Shown: piece by piece, positions 46,006 through 59,879 of the stretch
How positions within the stretch are numbered: the first letter of the stretch is position 1
Layout: each line of letters starts with the position of its first letter
Origin: Anaeromyces robustus
Lineage: Eukaryota; Neocallimastigomycota; Neocallimastigomycetes; Neocallimastigales; Neocallimastigaceae
Length of the DNA: 64,000 bases
Direction of reading: 5' to 3'
Assembly: GCA_002104895.1 (NCBI GenBank)
Contig: MCFG01000046.1
Coordinates: 1-64,000 of the forward strand
Translations under genes and position numbers: made by a program
Notes under the pieces: generated by a model
Told to the model about the DNA's origin: nothing
Databases searched by the model: none
The model's input: the letters and a program-made list of their open reading frames with translations, nothing else

Positions 46006-47974
46006 TTAGATTTTGGATGCAACATTAAGTCCGAAGGCAAAGTGCAATAAACGAGCATCAACAGCATGTGTAGTGTTTGCTTTTTCTAATAAAATGGAAA
46101 AAAAAAATTAAAAATAAGGTTATAAATTAATAATTAATATTAATATTATTATCATTATAAATAATATTAATATTATTATTATTAATATTATTTAATTATA
46201 CCATTATACTACTATAATTAAATATTTTTAAGTTTTTATCTTTATTATATAACTTTTATTTTATTTTATTTTATTTTATTTTATTTTATTTTATTTTATT
46301 TTATTTTTTTTAATTTATATTTACCAATTAAAAATGAGTATAATTTATCAACTGGAATGTGGAAAACATCAATAAATTCACCTTCGTCTGGAACAGCAAC
46401 AACATTTTGATTAATTTCTAAAGATCTATCAACCTATGAAAATATTAAATGAATTTATTTAAAATTAATATTATAAATATTATATTTAATAAAGATAATT
46501 TTTTTTTATCTATTTATTTACTTATTTTATTTAATTTTGATATATACATCCATAACAACAAGTTTCATATTGGCGTTGGTAAGACCTGGATCTGAGAAAA
46601 TAATTGGAGTAACTTCTCTGACAACACCATGGTAACCAGTTTCTTCCTTTTATTAGGAAAAAAGAATTAATTATTCATATTATAGTATAATTATAATTTT
46701 ATAATTATATTTATTATTAAATATTTCGATTTTTTTAAATATATATAATTGTAATAAATTTTATTATAAGATAATATTTTTAATTTATAATTAATTATAA
46801 TTAAAAAATATATATAATATATAATAAAATATATATAAAGATAGATAAATAAATATTTAAGTAATATAATATATATATATTAGTATATAATAAATATAAA
46901 AATTATAAAGAAAATAATTAGATTATTAATAATAATAAAATTTAAAAATATATATTATTAATTATTAATAAAATTATACATAATTATAATAATATGTATT
47001 ATTAACCTTTAATTCACGAACAGCAGCTTGTTCAGCAGTTTCATTTTCGTCAATTAAACCAGCTGGGAATTCAAAAGTTAATTTACCAACTGGTGGTCTG
47101 AATTGTGAAACAAGAAGAGTTTCTTTTGGTTTATCCTTGGTAGCAGATAAAATAGTGAAAATGACAACAGCATCACAATCACCTTTTCTTGAAGTTCTGT
47201 GACACATTTCCCAAACCTATATTATTTTATTATATTTTATTATTATTATTTTTATTAAATTTTTTTTTTCAAAAAAAAAAAGATATATTTTAAAAATTAT
47301 CCATTAAAAATCTAAATAAACTTGATTTTTTATTATTATTCTTATTATTATTTCGATTTTATTCCTCAATTAACAATAAATATAAATTGAAATTAAATTA
47401 AATTAAATGAAAATTTGAATGTTTACTCTTTTTTTACCAGAAGGATCTTGGTACTCAATTTTATCCAATGCAACCCATTTAGCTTCACTGTTGTTTAATC
47501 CAGTAACATTAAGAATTTTTGCACCACTCATATTTTCTATATGTTTTTGCTTTTATTATAGTATAATACATTATAAATTAAATTATTAATATTGTGAATA
47601 TATATATATAAAATTTATTATAATGAAAATAAAAAATATATAAATATCAACATATTTTCTTAATAAAAACATATATATATATATATATATATATAATAAA
47701 AAAAATCATATTTTTTAAATTTTTTTTTTCATATATTCCATATTAATTATATTATAAAATAAGAATAGATAATAATAATATTATTAATATTAAAAATCTT
47801 AAATTAATACTAAATGTTTACAATATCTTTTATTTCACATAATTTATTAGCATTTAATATTTTTTTATTATTATTTAGTAATTGACTTGTCTGATGGAAA
47901 CAAGATTTTACTAAAAAATTATTATTATTTAATAATAATTTAAAACTATTACTATTCTTAAATAAAGATAACAT
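46006..47974 (-). CDS. YSA1: ADP-sugar pyrophosphatase, Nudix family (NUDT5/YSA1-like), with N-terminal extension
   Basis: Exons 47974-47822, 47549-47427, 47216-47007, 46646-46548, 46433-46325 and 46085-46006 give 257 residues in frame. The catalytic Nudix box runs from GLIDENETAEQAAVREL across an exon junction into EETGYHG, with all required Glu residues. KETLLVSQFRPPVGKLTFEF and SDPGLTNANMKLVVM are typical of the NUDT5/YSA1 ADP-ribose pyrophosphatases, which hydrolyse ADP-ribose and related ADP-sugars to AMP and sugar phosphate. The conserved fold starts at MSGAKILNVTG (47531). The first exon adds 51 residues (MLSLFKNSNSFKLLLNNNNF...) plus six more encoded before that Met. The extension is basic, hydroxylated and poor in acidic residues, like a mitochondrial or hydrogenosomal presequence. 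If that exon is not used, translation from 47531 gives a 200-residue cytosolic enzyme. Both forms are plausible. Confidence 0.88.
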
Positions 47975-49221
47975 TTTTAATTTTCCATTTTCTATTGATT
48001 ATTTCTTTGTATATATATAATTATTTATAATAAAAATAATAATATAAATATTTACTTAATTAATTGTTAATTATTTTATTTTTTAAAAAAAAAAAAGAAA
48101 AAAAAAAAAAAAGATAAAAAATTTTTTTATTTTGTTAATATATATAATTAATTGTTAATTATTTTATTTTTTAAAAAAAAAAAAGAAAAAAAAAAAAAAA
48201 AGATAAAAAATTTTTTTATTTTGTTAATATATATAATTTATATTATGATAATATTAATTACTATTAATATAAAATAAAATGATTAACAATTTATTGTTAT
48301 TGTTATTTTTCAAAAAATCTTCGTTTAATTTATGTTTTATGTTTTTTTTTTTTTTTGATGATTATAATATAGAAACTACACATAAGTATTATTATAAAAT
48401 AATTTATTAATAATTTTATAGTAATAATTATTCAAAAGAATGTACATTTATGTATACTAGTATTTATTTTATGTGCAATTTAACTATTTTAATATAACTA
48501 TTCAAGCACACTTCTTAGCTAGTGAAACAAATATACTATAATATAACGATTATCATATATAAATAATAGTAATAATATATAATAATAATTAACAATAAAT
48601 AATAGTAATAATATATAATAATAATTAATAATAAATAATAGTAATAATAAATAAAAATAATAATATTTATACACTTTAATTATAATAAAATTAACTTTAC
48701 AATAGTTATTTATAATTTAATTTTGTATGATTACTTAAAAATTAATAATATAAAAATTATATTAAAGAAAAATAATATTTAATAATATTTTATAATATTT
48801 TTTAGGAATAAAATATTTAATATATTATATAAATTAAATTAAAAAAATTTATTAATATAATTAATAATAAATATTTATAACAAATTTAATATTTAATAAT
48901 AAAAATGTATGATACATTCTATTCTTCTTAATAACTATGAATATTTAATATAAAAAAAGTTTTTTTTTTTTTTTTTTATATTTTTTTTTTTTTTTAAAAA
49001 ATATATTAAAATAATAAAATTAATTTTATATCAAATAATATATATATCATATTTCTATATTATATAAATAATAAACCTTTTTTTATATATAAAGTTTTTA
49101 GAGAATATATATATTATAATATAAATAGTATAAGAAAAAAAGAAAAAAATATAATCATATAAAATCTATATAATTCATAAATAAGCTAACAGAATAAATA
49201 AAATAAAAAAATAGAAAAAAA
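47975..49221. other. Divergent intergenic region with an 88-bp tandem duplication
   Basis: It lies between the start of the Nudix gene and the start of the four-cysteine gene, so promoters of both should be here. It contains two adjacent 88-bp copies (48061-48236), TA/AAT-rich repeats at about 48556-48655, and paired T tracts near 48960-48995. No coding sequence was recognised. Confidence 0.5.
48061..48236. repeat. Two-copy 88-bp tandem repeat
   Basis: Units at 48061-48148 and 48149-48236 are essentially identical. Each begins TAATTGTTAATTATTTTATT and includes long A tracts. Confidence 0.9.
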
Positions 49222-50578
49222 ATGGTTTCATCACGTTTGGTAAATATTTATTATTAACTCTATGTAATAATAATATTATTATTATCATTTATAATTTAAA
49301 TTAAAATTATGATAAGAATGAAATATATATCTTCTTTTCTTCTTGTTACTTTTATTTCACTTTTTTTTTTTTTAAAAAAATATATGTATATCTTTCATTT
49401 GTTTATATAATACACTTTCTTATTCCTTTTTTACTTTTCAATATTTTTATTATTATATATTCTTTTTTTTTTTTCAAAAAAATAACATAATATTATTATT
49501 TTTTATACTACAATTATTTCTGACATAATATAATAATAATAATAATAATAATAAAATACAATATAACAAACTAAATAATAAATAAACATAAAAATAATAT
49601 AAATAATTATGAAATAATAAAAAAGACACCTATAATAAAATGTACACATTGCAATAATGTTACAAATATTGTTATTCAAACTCCAACAGAACAGTTATTA
49701 TCATTTATGGAAATTATACCAACCCCAGCTTCCCCAGCTTCAAATTGTACAGATAATACTAATAATAATCTTAATCATGCTATTTTAAAACTAAAAACAT
49801 TAGCAATACAGCCAGATAATGATGTCTTTTTTAAAAAAACAATTATTTGTTCAAAATGTGCAAAATATATGGCAACAGAATTCTCTTATCATAATATGGA
49901 TGAACCAGGAATGAATGCTGTCATTTCAGCTATTCAGGAAGCTTCTAAAAAAACAAATATAGGTTGATATATATTATCTATTTATTACAATAAAATATAT
50001 ATATGTATTATATTATTTACTAATATATTGTCATATTTGTATTCTTTTATATATCTCTACTTATTCTTTTTATTTATATAATATTTATATATATATATTT
50101 TAAAAAAAAAAAAATTGAAAATTGTTAAAAATATTTGAAAAATAAAAAATTTAATATAATACATAAAGAAATATTAAAAGGACAAAATCTTTATGAAGAA
50201 TTATTAAAACAAATAAAAGAAAATGAAAATAAAATGTTATATTTTGTTTTTCCATATGAAGATATTACACCAATATTAAAATTAAATGAGGTATATATAT
50301 TCAATATTATATAAATTCAACTCTAAACAAAAATTAAAATATTATATATATATAATATTTTAATTTCCAACAGTAATATATATCATATATTACTATTAAA
50401 TATACAAATTATCAAATTATATGACATATCAATTTATTAACATCTTTATTATTTATAATTTTTATTACTTATATCTATTATTACTTTATTATGTAATATA
50501 AAATACATTCACAATATTATATTATTTATAAATATTTATTTTATTATAATAATTATTATTATTATCAATGGAAATAAA

Positions 50579-50631
<53 letters not shown>

Positions 50632-51127
50632 GATTGCTGAAAATCAAAATATAAATTTAATTATCGAAAATTTAGTATCACCTTCAGAAGAAAGTTCACC
50701 ATTCACAAATAATTCAGGAACATCTACATCATCTACACCACCACAACCTTCTCCGAAAACACCAAGAACCCAATATTTAACGAAACTTAAAACACAAGAT
50801 ATAAAGTAAGTTTTTTTTTTTTTTTTTTTTAATAAAAATAATAAAAATAAATAAAATAAAATAAAATAGAATAAAATAAAATAAAATAAAATAAAATAAA
50901 ATACAAAATAATAAAATAATCATGATATAAATATTTATTAACATAAATTTATTTCAATATAATAATTAATACATATGTAATAATCATTTTATCATATATT
51001 TTATATGTATATAATAAATAATTTATCTAACAACGTTACATCTTATATAAATAATTATAATAGTGAGGAAAATAAGAAAAAAGAACAAAACTCAGCACAA
51101 CATTTATTTGTTTCAATTAAAATATAA
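49222..51127 (+). CDS. Unknown protein with two CxxC pairs (zinc ribbon-like)
   Basis: Five exons (49222-49239, 49626-49962, 50169-50290, 50633-50805, 51064-51127) join in frame to 237 residues. I do not recognise the family. After a 6-codon first exon (MVSSRL) comes TPIIKCTHCNNVTNIVIQTP, and about 70 residues later KTIICSKCAKYMATEF. The two CxxC pairs (CTHC, CSKC) could bind one zinc ion as a ribbon. A charged helical part (GQNLYEELLKQIKENENK) and YFVFPYEDITPILKLNE follow. The C-terminal third is Ser/Thr/Pro-rich (SGTSTSSTPPQPSPKTPRT) and ends in a Lys/Glu-rich stretch. No membrane segment or signal peptide is visible. The intron before exon 4 ends in a long (AAT)n run directly abutting the acceptor. 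The neighbours give no functional hint. Confidence 0.7.
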
Positions 51128-54100
51128 TTTTCTAATTTTAAGGAAAATTGTATAAAAAAAATGGTTTATGATAAATAAATTAATTAATAAAGATATTAAG
51201 AAACAATCAAAAATTAACAATATATTCATGATAGACAAAAAAAAAAACCAAAAAACCAAAAATAAAAAAAAAAAATAAGAAAAAAGAAATAAAAACAAAA
51301 ATAAAAAAAAGGGAAAACGCTTTGAATCTTTTTCAATTCTAATATAATAAATAAACAATTTATTTATTATATATAAAATATTATAAAATTATTTATAATT
51401 ATTTTTTTTTTCATTCCTTAACAATAACATAATATAAAAAAAATATTAAAATAAAATAATATATAGATATATATATATATTATATTTTTTGTTTAATTAT
51501 TTTTTCTTAAATAGAAAATAAACATATTGTATTTATTCATATTCGTATTCATATTAATAATAATATTTATAATTTTGCCACGTTTTTTCTTTTTTTTTTT
51601 TTAAAAAAAATTTTTTTTAAATATATATATATACATTTATATATATAAGAACATAAATTTATACAAGTTTTAAAATTAATAAATTTTAATTATAAAATTA
51701 TTTCATCTTATGATAAAATTTTAATTATAATTATAAAGTTTAATAAAACCCATGAATATATTTTTTTACCTTTTTTTTTTTAATTTTATAACTTTTTAAA
51801 TAATTCATGTTTAAAATAAAATTATACTATTTTAAATTTCAGTATATAAAATGATATTGATATAAATATAATTAATAAAATATAAATCTTAAATATATAT
51901 ATCTTAATATAAAAATAATAATAAATAATAATAATAATAATAAAATACTAAAAATTATATCGGTTACATTATTTTCTTTGACTATTATATATATATTTTT
52001 TTAATAATATATAATAATATATTATATACTTTGTTATTACAATTATATTAATAATAATTTTATTAAAAAATCTGACGTTACTAATAATCCAAATCCAGCT
52101 GGAAGAGTATATATATAAATAAAAAAATCTATTACAAAAAAGAATTTACTAATAATTAGAAAAAATAAATTTATTGGATTATAATAGTTATTTTTTCTAA
52201 GTCATAAATACTGACAATAAAAGATTATTTATAATAATGCACATTAAATTATATAAAATATATTTTGATACATAACTATATATATCAACATTTCTTAATA
52301 AAAAATAGACTTTAGAACTTAATAAAAAAAAAATAGTGATTAATTATTATTGAGAATAAAAAATGAAAATACAAAGTTAACAACTTGAATTAAAACTTAA
52401 TAAATATATAAATATTAATATAAAAAAAATTATATACTTATTAACTATTTTAAGATATTGGTAATATTACTTAATATTACCATTATCTTAAAATTGATAT
52501 TAATAAATAATAATTTATATATATTCTAAATCTTTTTTAAAAAAAATTCCTTATTTTTTTTTTTTTTTATTTTAACAATACAAATGTCCATTAATTAAAA
52601 AAATTAACCCTTAATGTTATTTTTTTTTTTTTTATTTTAACATTACAAATGTCCATTAATTAAAAAAATTAACCTTTAATATTATTATTTTTTTTTTATT
52701 TTAACATTACAAATGTCCATTAATTAAAAAAAAATTAACCTTTAACGTTATTATTATTTTTTTTTTTTTTTAAAAAAAAAAAATACAATTAATTAAATAT
52801 TTACCAATTATATTATTATTATAAAAATGGTTGATAGTATAACAAAAATATATATATAAATGTAAAAAAATTTTATAAATTATTTTTTTTGAGAAAATTT
52901 TAATTATATAAATATTATTATTATTTTTTTTTTCAACATTTAAAAATATAAATCAATTATTTAAATATTAAAAATACTATTTTACTATTTTATATGTGTT
53001 ATTATTAAATAGATAAATGATAATATTTATTAATAATAATTACATTTAACAAAAAATTTTAACATTTATATATTCATATATCATAAATATCTTTAATATT
53101 TTTATTATTAATAATTTTTTCAATAAAAATTTATATATTTATATCAATTATTCCCTTTCAATCAATAATATTCTATAGCGTATATATTATTAATGTGCAT
53201 TAAAATAATAAATTATAATAAAACAAGGAAAAAAAAAAATAAAAAACAGTACAATTAAATAATGATAAAATTAAATATAAAAAAAATAATTATTAATTTT
53301 TTGAACAGTTATAGAATAAGTATATATTCTAAGATATTTATATAAAAATGCTTATAGTATATTAAGTTATTTATTTTTTAATTTTTAATTTTAATTTGAT
53401 TTATTTAATAATTCCACTGTTATCCTAACTTTAAATATTTTAACCCGAACAAAAAAATTATTATTATGATTTTTATATATTCGACCCATATAATATTTAT
53501 TATAATAATATATCTTCTTATAGATTTGTTATTTGAAAATATTTGGCTTCACAGTAATAACTAGTTTTTTTTTTTTTTTTTATTATATATTATTATATAT
53601 TATTTAAGTATGGAAAATGTTTTTAAAAAGTTTCTTTCTTTACATTTTTTTGGGAATTGATATAATATTTTAATTACCATTTTATTTATTCATTGAAAAA
53701 TCTTGATATCTTGATATAAAATAATTTAAATCTATTAAAAATAATCTTTTAATGTTAATACAACCTGGGCACTTTTTAGGAGCAAAAAAAAAAAATACTT
53801 TTCTTTTTTTTTACCAAAGATAAAAGATATAGATTAAATTTTTAAAAAAAAATAATTATGTAATTATATATAAATTTAAGTATACCAAACTTATTATTTT
53901 AGTTATTATAAAAAAGGTTTATTTGAATTTCTATTTTCATATATAATAATCCTATATTATACATACATAAAAAATAGGTTAAATATTATTTTTTAATAAG
54001 TCTATATGAAATTATTAAAAATTTTTAATTATTTAGATTATTATAGTTGTATGTACCAACTTTTCTTATATATAAAAGTGTTATATAAAAATATTGTATC

Positions 54101-54321
54101 TACATAATTATTTAATAGAAACGAATTAAAAAATAAAAGATAAAAAATAATAATAATAATAAAAAAATGTAATAATATAATACTAGAAAATAAAAAAAGA
54201 AGGCCAAAGATTATATGAGGAAAAATATGATAGATAATAAGATATTTATTTTTGATTTTCTTTTTTTAACTTCAGATTTTTTATCTTCATTAAAATAACA
54301 TATGAAAAAATAATTAACATC
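51128..54321. other. 3.2-kb AT-rich intergenic region
   Basis: No gene recognised. It holds a three-copy ~66-bp tandem repeat (52561-52750), many A/T tracts, and an isolated less AT-rich stretch around 53755-53790 (CAACCTGGGCACTTTTTAGG) of unknown origin. Confidence 0.45.
52561..52750. repeat. Three-copy ~66-bp tandem repeat
   Basis: Three copies of a unit of T tract, then TTTTAACATTACAAATGTCC, then ATTAATTAAAAAAATTAACC. The cores start near 52571, 52637 and 52701. Copies differ in tract length and a few bases. Confidence 0.88.
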
Positions 54322-55726
54322 ATGAATATTTCAGAAATAAATTATAGTAATAATGTAGTAATTTCTATTCATGAAATCGTACATTCCTTAAGTTCAAATG
54401 ATAATGAAAACTTATTAAATTCAAATAATAATGAAAACTTAATAATTTCAAATAATAATGAAAGTTCTTCAAATTCAAATAATAATGAAAACTTAATAAT
54501 TTCAAATGATAATGAAAGTTCATCAAATTTAAATGATAATGAAAGTTCATCAAAATCAAATGATAATGAAAATTCAAAAGTCACAACATATCCCAAAATA
54601 CGTAAAGGAACTTTTTACAAACATTCACCATATTTAATAATTTTAAATGAAATAAAAACAGCAAAATCTAGTTGTTTTTGTGCAGACAAAAACTTTCAAA
54701 TAATAAATAATAAAAGTAATAAGATAACATTTTTTTTCCTATTAAACATTTTTAAAAAAGTTTATAATATTTTTCGAATTTTTTTTCTTTTTTATTTATT
54801 CTTTATATTATGTTCATTTTTTATTTTTTTTTATAATTTTATTAATAATTTTATTTTCAAAAAAAAAAAAAAATTTTTTTTTTTTCATATAATATCTATA
54901 ATAATATACAACAATATTATATAATGAAATAAACAATTAAGGTAATAAGAAAATTATTCCTAAGCCTATACCGGTATTAGATTTAAGGCTATTACCTATT
55001 GAATTTACTAATAAATATGAATATTCATTTAATTACAATATATACAATAATACATATTATGAAAATTATTATAAAGATGAAAATAAAGAAAAATTCAGGA
55101 ATGCCTTATGTTGTGGATGGCAGGAAGCCTTATTTAATATTCGTTTGAATATTGATAGAGATTTAAAATTGTAACTATAATTATTATTAAATTATTAAAT
55201 AAAATTAATTACAATATTAAATTTTTTATATTTAATTATACATTGTAATATCTTCATATTATTGTTTTTATTTCTTATGATAAATACATATTTATTATTT
55301 TTCTTATTATAAAAAATAAAAATTATTATCATGATTATTAGTAAATATATTTTGAAAGATCCAAAAAAAGTACCTTTTACATTAGAATTAGATTGGTGTT
55401 TTGATTTTAGTTCAGAAAATTTATCATTAGAAACATTAGAATTACAAGTTATGCAAAATGATCCATATTTTTTATTATTAGATAAAAAAATAGCTGATGT
55501 TGATTCCATAGAATGGTATGTTCATGTTGGATTATCAGAAAATATTATTAATTATGGTTCAATATCGAGAGAAAATGTAGAAATAAATGAAAAGAAAAAA
55601 CATATTCCTTTTTCATCTGATGATTTATTAACAATGAAAAAAGATATAAGTAATAATACTAATATTAATAACATTGATATAAAAGTTAATAATAATAATG
55701 ATGATGATGATGATGATGATGTTACA

Positions 55727-55779
<53 letters not shown>

Positions 55780-58700
55780 TGATGATGATGATGATGATGC
55801 GACAAATAATAATAACAACAGTAATAATAATAGTAATAATAATAATGATAATAATAATATAAAAAAATCAAAAGATTATAAATTATATAAAGTAAATGTA
55901 GAATTTTTAGGTTCATTGTCAGTTTTGAATACTCATGCTTTTGAAACACTTGGTTTAAAAAATTTAGGAGAAAGTTTAATTAGTATGGAATCAATTAATG
56001 ATGATATTAATTTTTATGGAATACCAGTAGTAAATTTTGATGAAAATATCAATAATTCTTATTTATGGCAAAAGATACCTGAAAATCCTGATTATACCAA
56101 TAATATATATAATCAAATGAATAATACATTGATTAATGCGCCAGTTCATGTTCATCTTAATAAAATTAATTTATCAAATTCAGCACATAATCAAAATGGT
56201 TTTATTTTAAAAGCTGTTGTTAAAGGTTAAATATATATATAGAATATTGACATATATATTATTAGTTGCAATATTCTTTTATTATTATTATTATTATTTT
56301 ATTTCATTTTATTATTTTTAAATTTTATTGTAATATTAATAATATAATATATTAATTTATTACATATACAAACACAATTTTTTTAAAATAATAATAATAA
56401 AAAAAAGGTAATTATAAATCTAATGGAAATTTCAAAAATGAAGAAACTATTTTATTATCTTCATTTATACGGGAATATGGTGGTTCCGATGTAACCATAG
56501 ATATTTATAAATTTTTTGATTTTTATTGTACTTTAATACCCGAATTTGATATTAATGAAAGTGAAGAATGGACAAAACCTACAAAAGATTATGATAATGA
56601 TATTAAAAATTACATTAATTTTATTAATTCTAATAATAATAATAATAATAACAACAACAACAACAATAATAATGTTAATATTAATAATGAAAATAAAAAT
56701 AAGAATGAAAATAAAAATAAGAATGAAAATGCAAATGAAGTTGAAAATGATAATGAAAATGAAAATACAAATGAAAATGAAAATAAGAATGAAAATAAAA
56801 ATAAGAATGAAAATGCAAATGAAGTTGAAAATGCAAATGAAGTTGAAAATGATAATGAAAATGAAAATACAAATGAAAATGAAAATAAGAATGAAAATGC
56901 AAATGAAATTGAAAATAATAATGAAAATGAAAATAAGGATGAAAATAGAAATGAAATTGAAAATGATAATGAAAATGAAAATAAAAATGAAAATGAAAAT
57001 GAAAATGAAAATGAAAATAAGAATGAGAATGTTAATGTTGGTGTTAAAAATAATAATAATAAAAATATAAATAATAATAATAATAATAATGATGATGGTG
57101 GTTATGATATTGATAATAGAAATGAAAATGACTACAATAATGATAATGACAATAATTATAATGAAAGCGATTATAGTAATGACAATAATAATTTCAACAA
57201 TGATAATAATATTAATAATAATGATATTGTTAATAATAATGATAATAGTCAAAATTGTGACATTGAAACAAAATCATATAAATCATATAACATTACTGAA
57301 TTTATATTCAATGAAAAAACAAAAGATTTTACAATTATAATACCGAGTATTAAGGAAAATGAAAGTAATTATGACTTAATTACAAAATTAAGAAGTAAAT
57401 GTAATATAAATAAAGGTATAAAATAAAATTAATTAAAAAATAATGTTTTAAAAAGAATTCTTTTTTTTTATTATAATATTAAATAACATATTAATATATA
57501 TATACTTTATTTTATATATATATATTTATATTTATATGTAAAATGTATAATGTGAAACAAAAAAAAAAATTATTATTTTTTTAACAAATATCTAAATATA
57601 TTAAAAAAATAATATTATTATAAAAGAATCAAATATTGAATATATGTTAGATGAAGAAACTAATAATATAAAGTTTTATATACATAAAAATATATTAATA
57701 AAACATAGTGAATATTTTAAAGAATTTATTTTATCTGATTCATCATTTTTCTTAGAAAAACATACCAAAGAAATTATATTACATAATGTAGATTTTATTT
57801 CCATTTATCAAATATTATTTTATTGTTATAAACATTATTTACCAAATCAACATCTATATAATATGTATGATTGGATTAGTTTATTAATAGTTTCATCTAG
57901 ATTTTTATTTCAAAATATATTTAACTATTGTGAATATCAATTGAAAAATTTTATCAATAAAAATACAGTATTTGAAATTTTATATTATTCAAAAGTAAAT
58001 ATTATATAAATATATCATATATAAATTGTTTTTCTTAAATATTTAATGATAAGTTTATATTAGAAAATTATTAATGTAAATATATATATTTTACAGATGT
58101 ATAATGCATTTCATTTAAAAAATTGTTGCATACGTTTTATAAACTTTTATGATTTGAAATATAAGAATGTAATATACACATATCTTTTAATTTTTATTTT
58201 TATTTTTTTAATAATGTAATTAAATATTTATTAATATACGATAAAATTTTATATTATATTATATTATATTAATATATATAGGATGAAGATGATAGTATTG
58301 ATAATATAAGAAAAGAAGTTACAATTGATATAAGTTCAGATGATGATGATAATATAAATACAAATGAAGTAAATGAAATAACAAATGAAATAAATTCTAA
58401 TGATGATATATTACCAGAAAATGATAAAAAAATTAAAAATAAAATTAATAAAAACAAAATTTCAAATAATAATAACAACAACAATAACAATAACAATAAT
58501 ATTAATAATAGTAATAATATAAATAAAGAAAAAATAAAGAAAAAGGATTTTAATATTTTTATTATCAAACTCTTTTGTAAAAGAAAAATTTATCAATTAA
58601 TTAATTTCCTTCATGGATTATTTTCATATATTTTTTTATGTCTCTATATGAATTTAATTGTAATATTATTTTTCCCATTATCAATTATATATAATTTATT

Positions 58701-59697
58701 TATCAATTTACTTGCTATAATATTAATTACAGTTATGGCATTTTATGGTTTATTTTTAATTTTATCATTCAATCCATTTTCAAAAAAATATCTTATTATA
58801 ATATATTATATTATAGTAACACCGATTAGCATAGTATTAGCCGCTATACTATATGTAATAGTGATGGGTATTTATAGTGGATTAGTAATTCTTACAATTT
58901 GTATCAATACCTTAAATTGTTTAATATGTCAATGTATTTTATGGCCAATAATTGATACTATAAGAACTTATAAATTATTAAATAAAATAATTTATGGATA
59001 TTATAATGGAATGAAAAAAGAATATAAAATTAAATATAATATTAACTCTTTTGATAAAAAGAAGAAAAGTTATAATAATAATAAAAATAATATAAATATT
59101 AAAAATAAAAAGAATAAATCTAAAAATCAAAGTAAATTGAAATCATTATCATATAATTATGATTTATATAAATCAAAACTATTAAAGAGTATTTCAGAAC
59201 TTGAGGAACTATCGGTATATAATAATAATGATAAAAATAAAACCACTAATGAAATAAATAATAATGATATTCTTAATTCAATTAATTATGATGAATTTTT
59301 TTTTATAAATTCTAATCATTTTTCAAATGACTATAATAATAATAATAATAATAATAGTAGTAGTAGTAGTAGGGATTATAATGAACTTTTAAATGAACCA
59401 TTATTACCATCAGTTATTATAGATAATAAAAATATAGTGATTACAAGTTATTTATTTAAAAATAATAGTTTAATTAAAAGAATACATTCTCATTGGAGAT
59501 ATAGTTTAAAAGAAAGTATAATATTATGTGGTAGATATTGGAAATATATTTTTTATCCGATTGGTTTTTATGCATTAACTTATCCAACTCTATCAAAATA
59601 TGTAATGATTAATGGATATGAAGGTTATAGATTTTTCTTTTGGCATAAAGAATCTATTCTAGAAAAACCAAAATTTTATATATATCGCTATTATTAA
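54322..59697 (+). CDS. Large Asn-rich BTB/POZ protein with multi-pass membrane C-terminus
   Basis: Seven exons (54322-54715, 54942-55170, 55342-56225, 56408-57415, 57627-57994, 58097-58168, 58282-59697) join in frame to 1456 residues. Residues ~25-85 are a degenerate Ser/Asn/Glu repeat. Residues ~100-500 hold globular segments (WCFDFSSENLSLETLELQVM, SIEWYVHVGLSENIINYG) interrupted by poly-Asp and poly-Asn. This part could be MATH-like, but that is weak. Residues ~570-750 are repeats of NEN/KNEN/NEVEND. Residues ~850-935 match a BTB/POZ fold: KFYIHKNILIKHSEYFKEFI, then KEIILHNVDFISIYQILFYC. From ~1095 to 1215 there are about four to five hydrophobic helices (for example LYMNLIVILFFPLSIIYNLF), followed by a basic region and an Asn/Ser-rich tail. 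BTB domains dimerise and often recruit Cullin-3, so a membrane-anchored ubiquitin-ligase adaptor is possible but unproven. Confidence 0.72.
55684..55860. repeat. In-frame (GAT)n/(AAT)n coding microsatellite
   Basis: Triplet runs within exon 3 of the BTB gene encode poly-Asp and poly-Asn blocks. They produce long shadow ORFs on the opposite strand. Confidence 0.9.
56630..57090. repeat. In-frame GAAAAT-type hexamer repeats in the BTB gene
   Basis: Degenerate hexamer units such as AATGAAAATGAAAATAAGAA encode Asn/Glu/Lys repeats within exon 4. The opposite-strand Phe/Ile-rich ORF is an artefact. Confidence 0.9.
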
Positions 59698-59879
59698 ATA
59701 AATAAAAAAAAAAAAAAAAGAAAAAAAAAATTAAGAATTTTGATAATTTTTATTTAATATAGTAAAATTGGTTACCTTGAAATTATAAACATGAAAAAAA
59801 AAATATAAAAATTGAAGGTAAACAAATTTAATTTTTTTTTTTATGTTTATAATTTCAAGTTTTTAATGGAAATCACTTG

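Noticed and set aside
54365-54596. Minus-strand repeats reading FHYHLNL or ELSLSF
   Set aside because: Shadow of the Ser/Asn/Glu repeat encoded on the plus strand in exon 1 of the BTB gene.
56533-57252. 239-residue Ile/Phe-rich minus-strand ORF
   Set aside because: Antisense shadow of the Asn/Glu/Lys hexamer repeats in the BTB gene.
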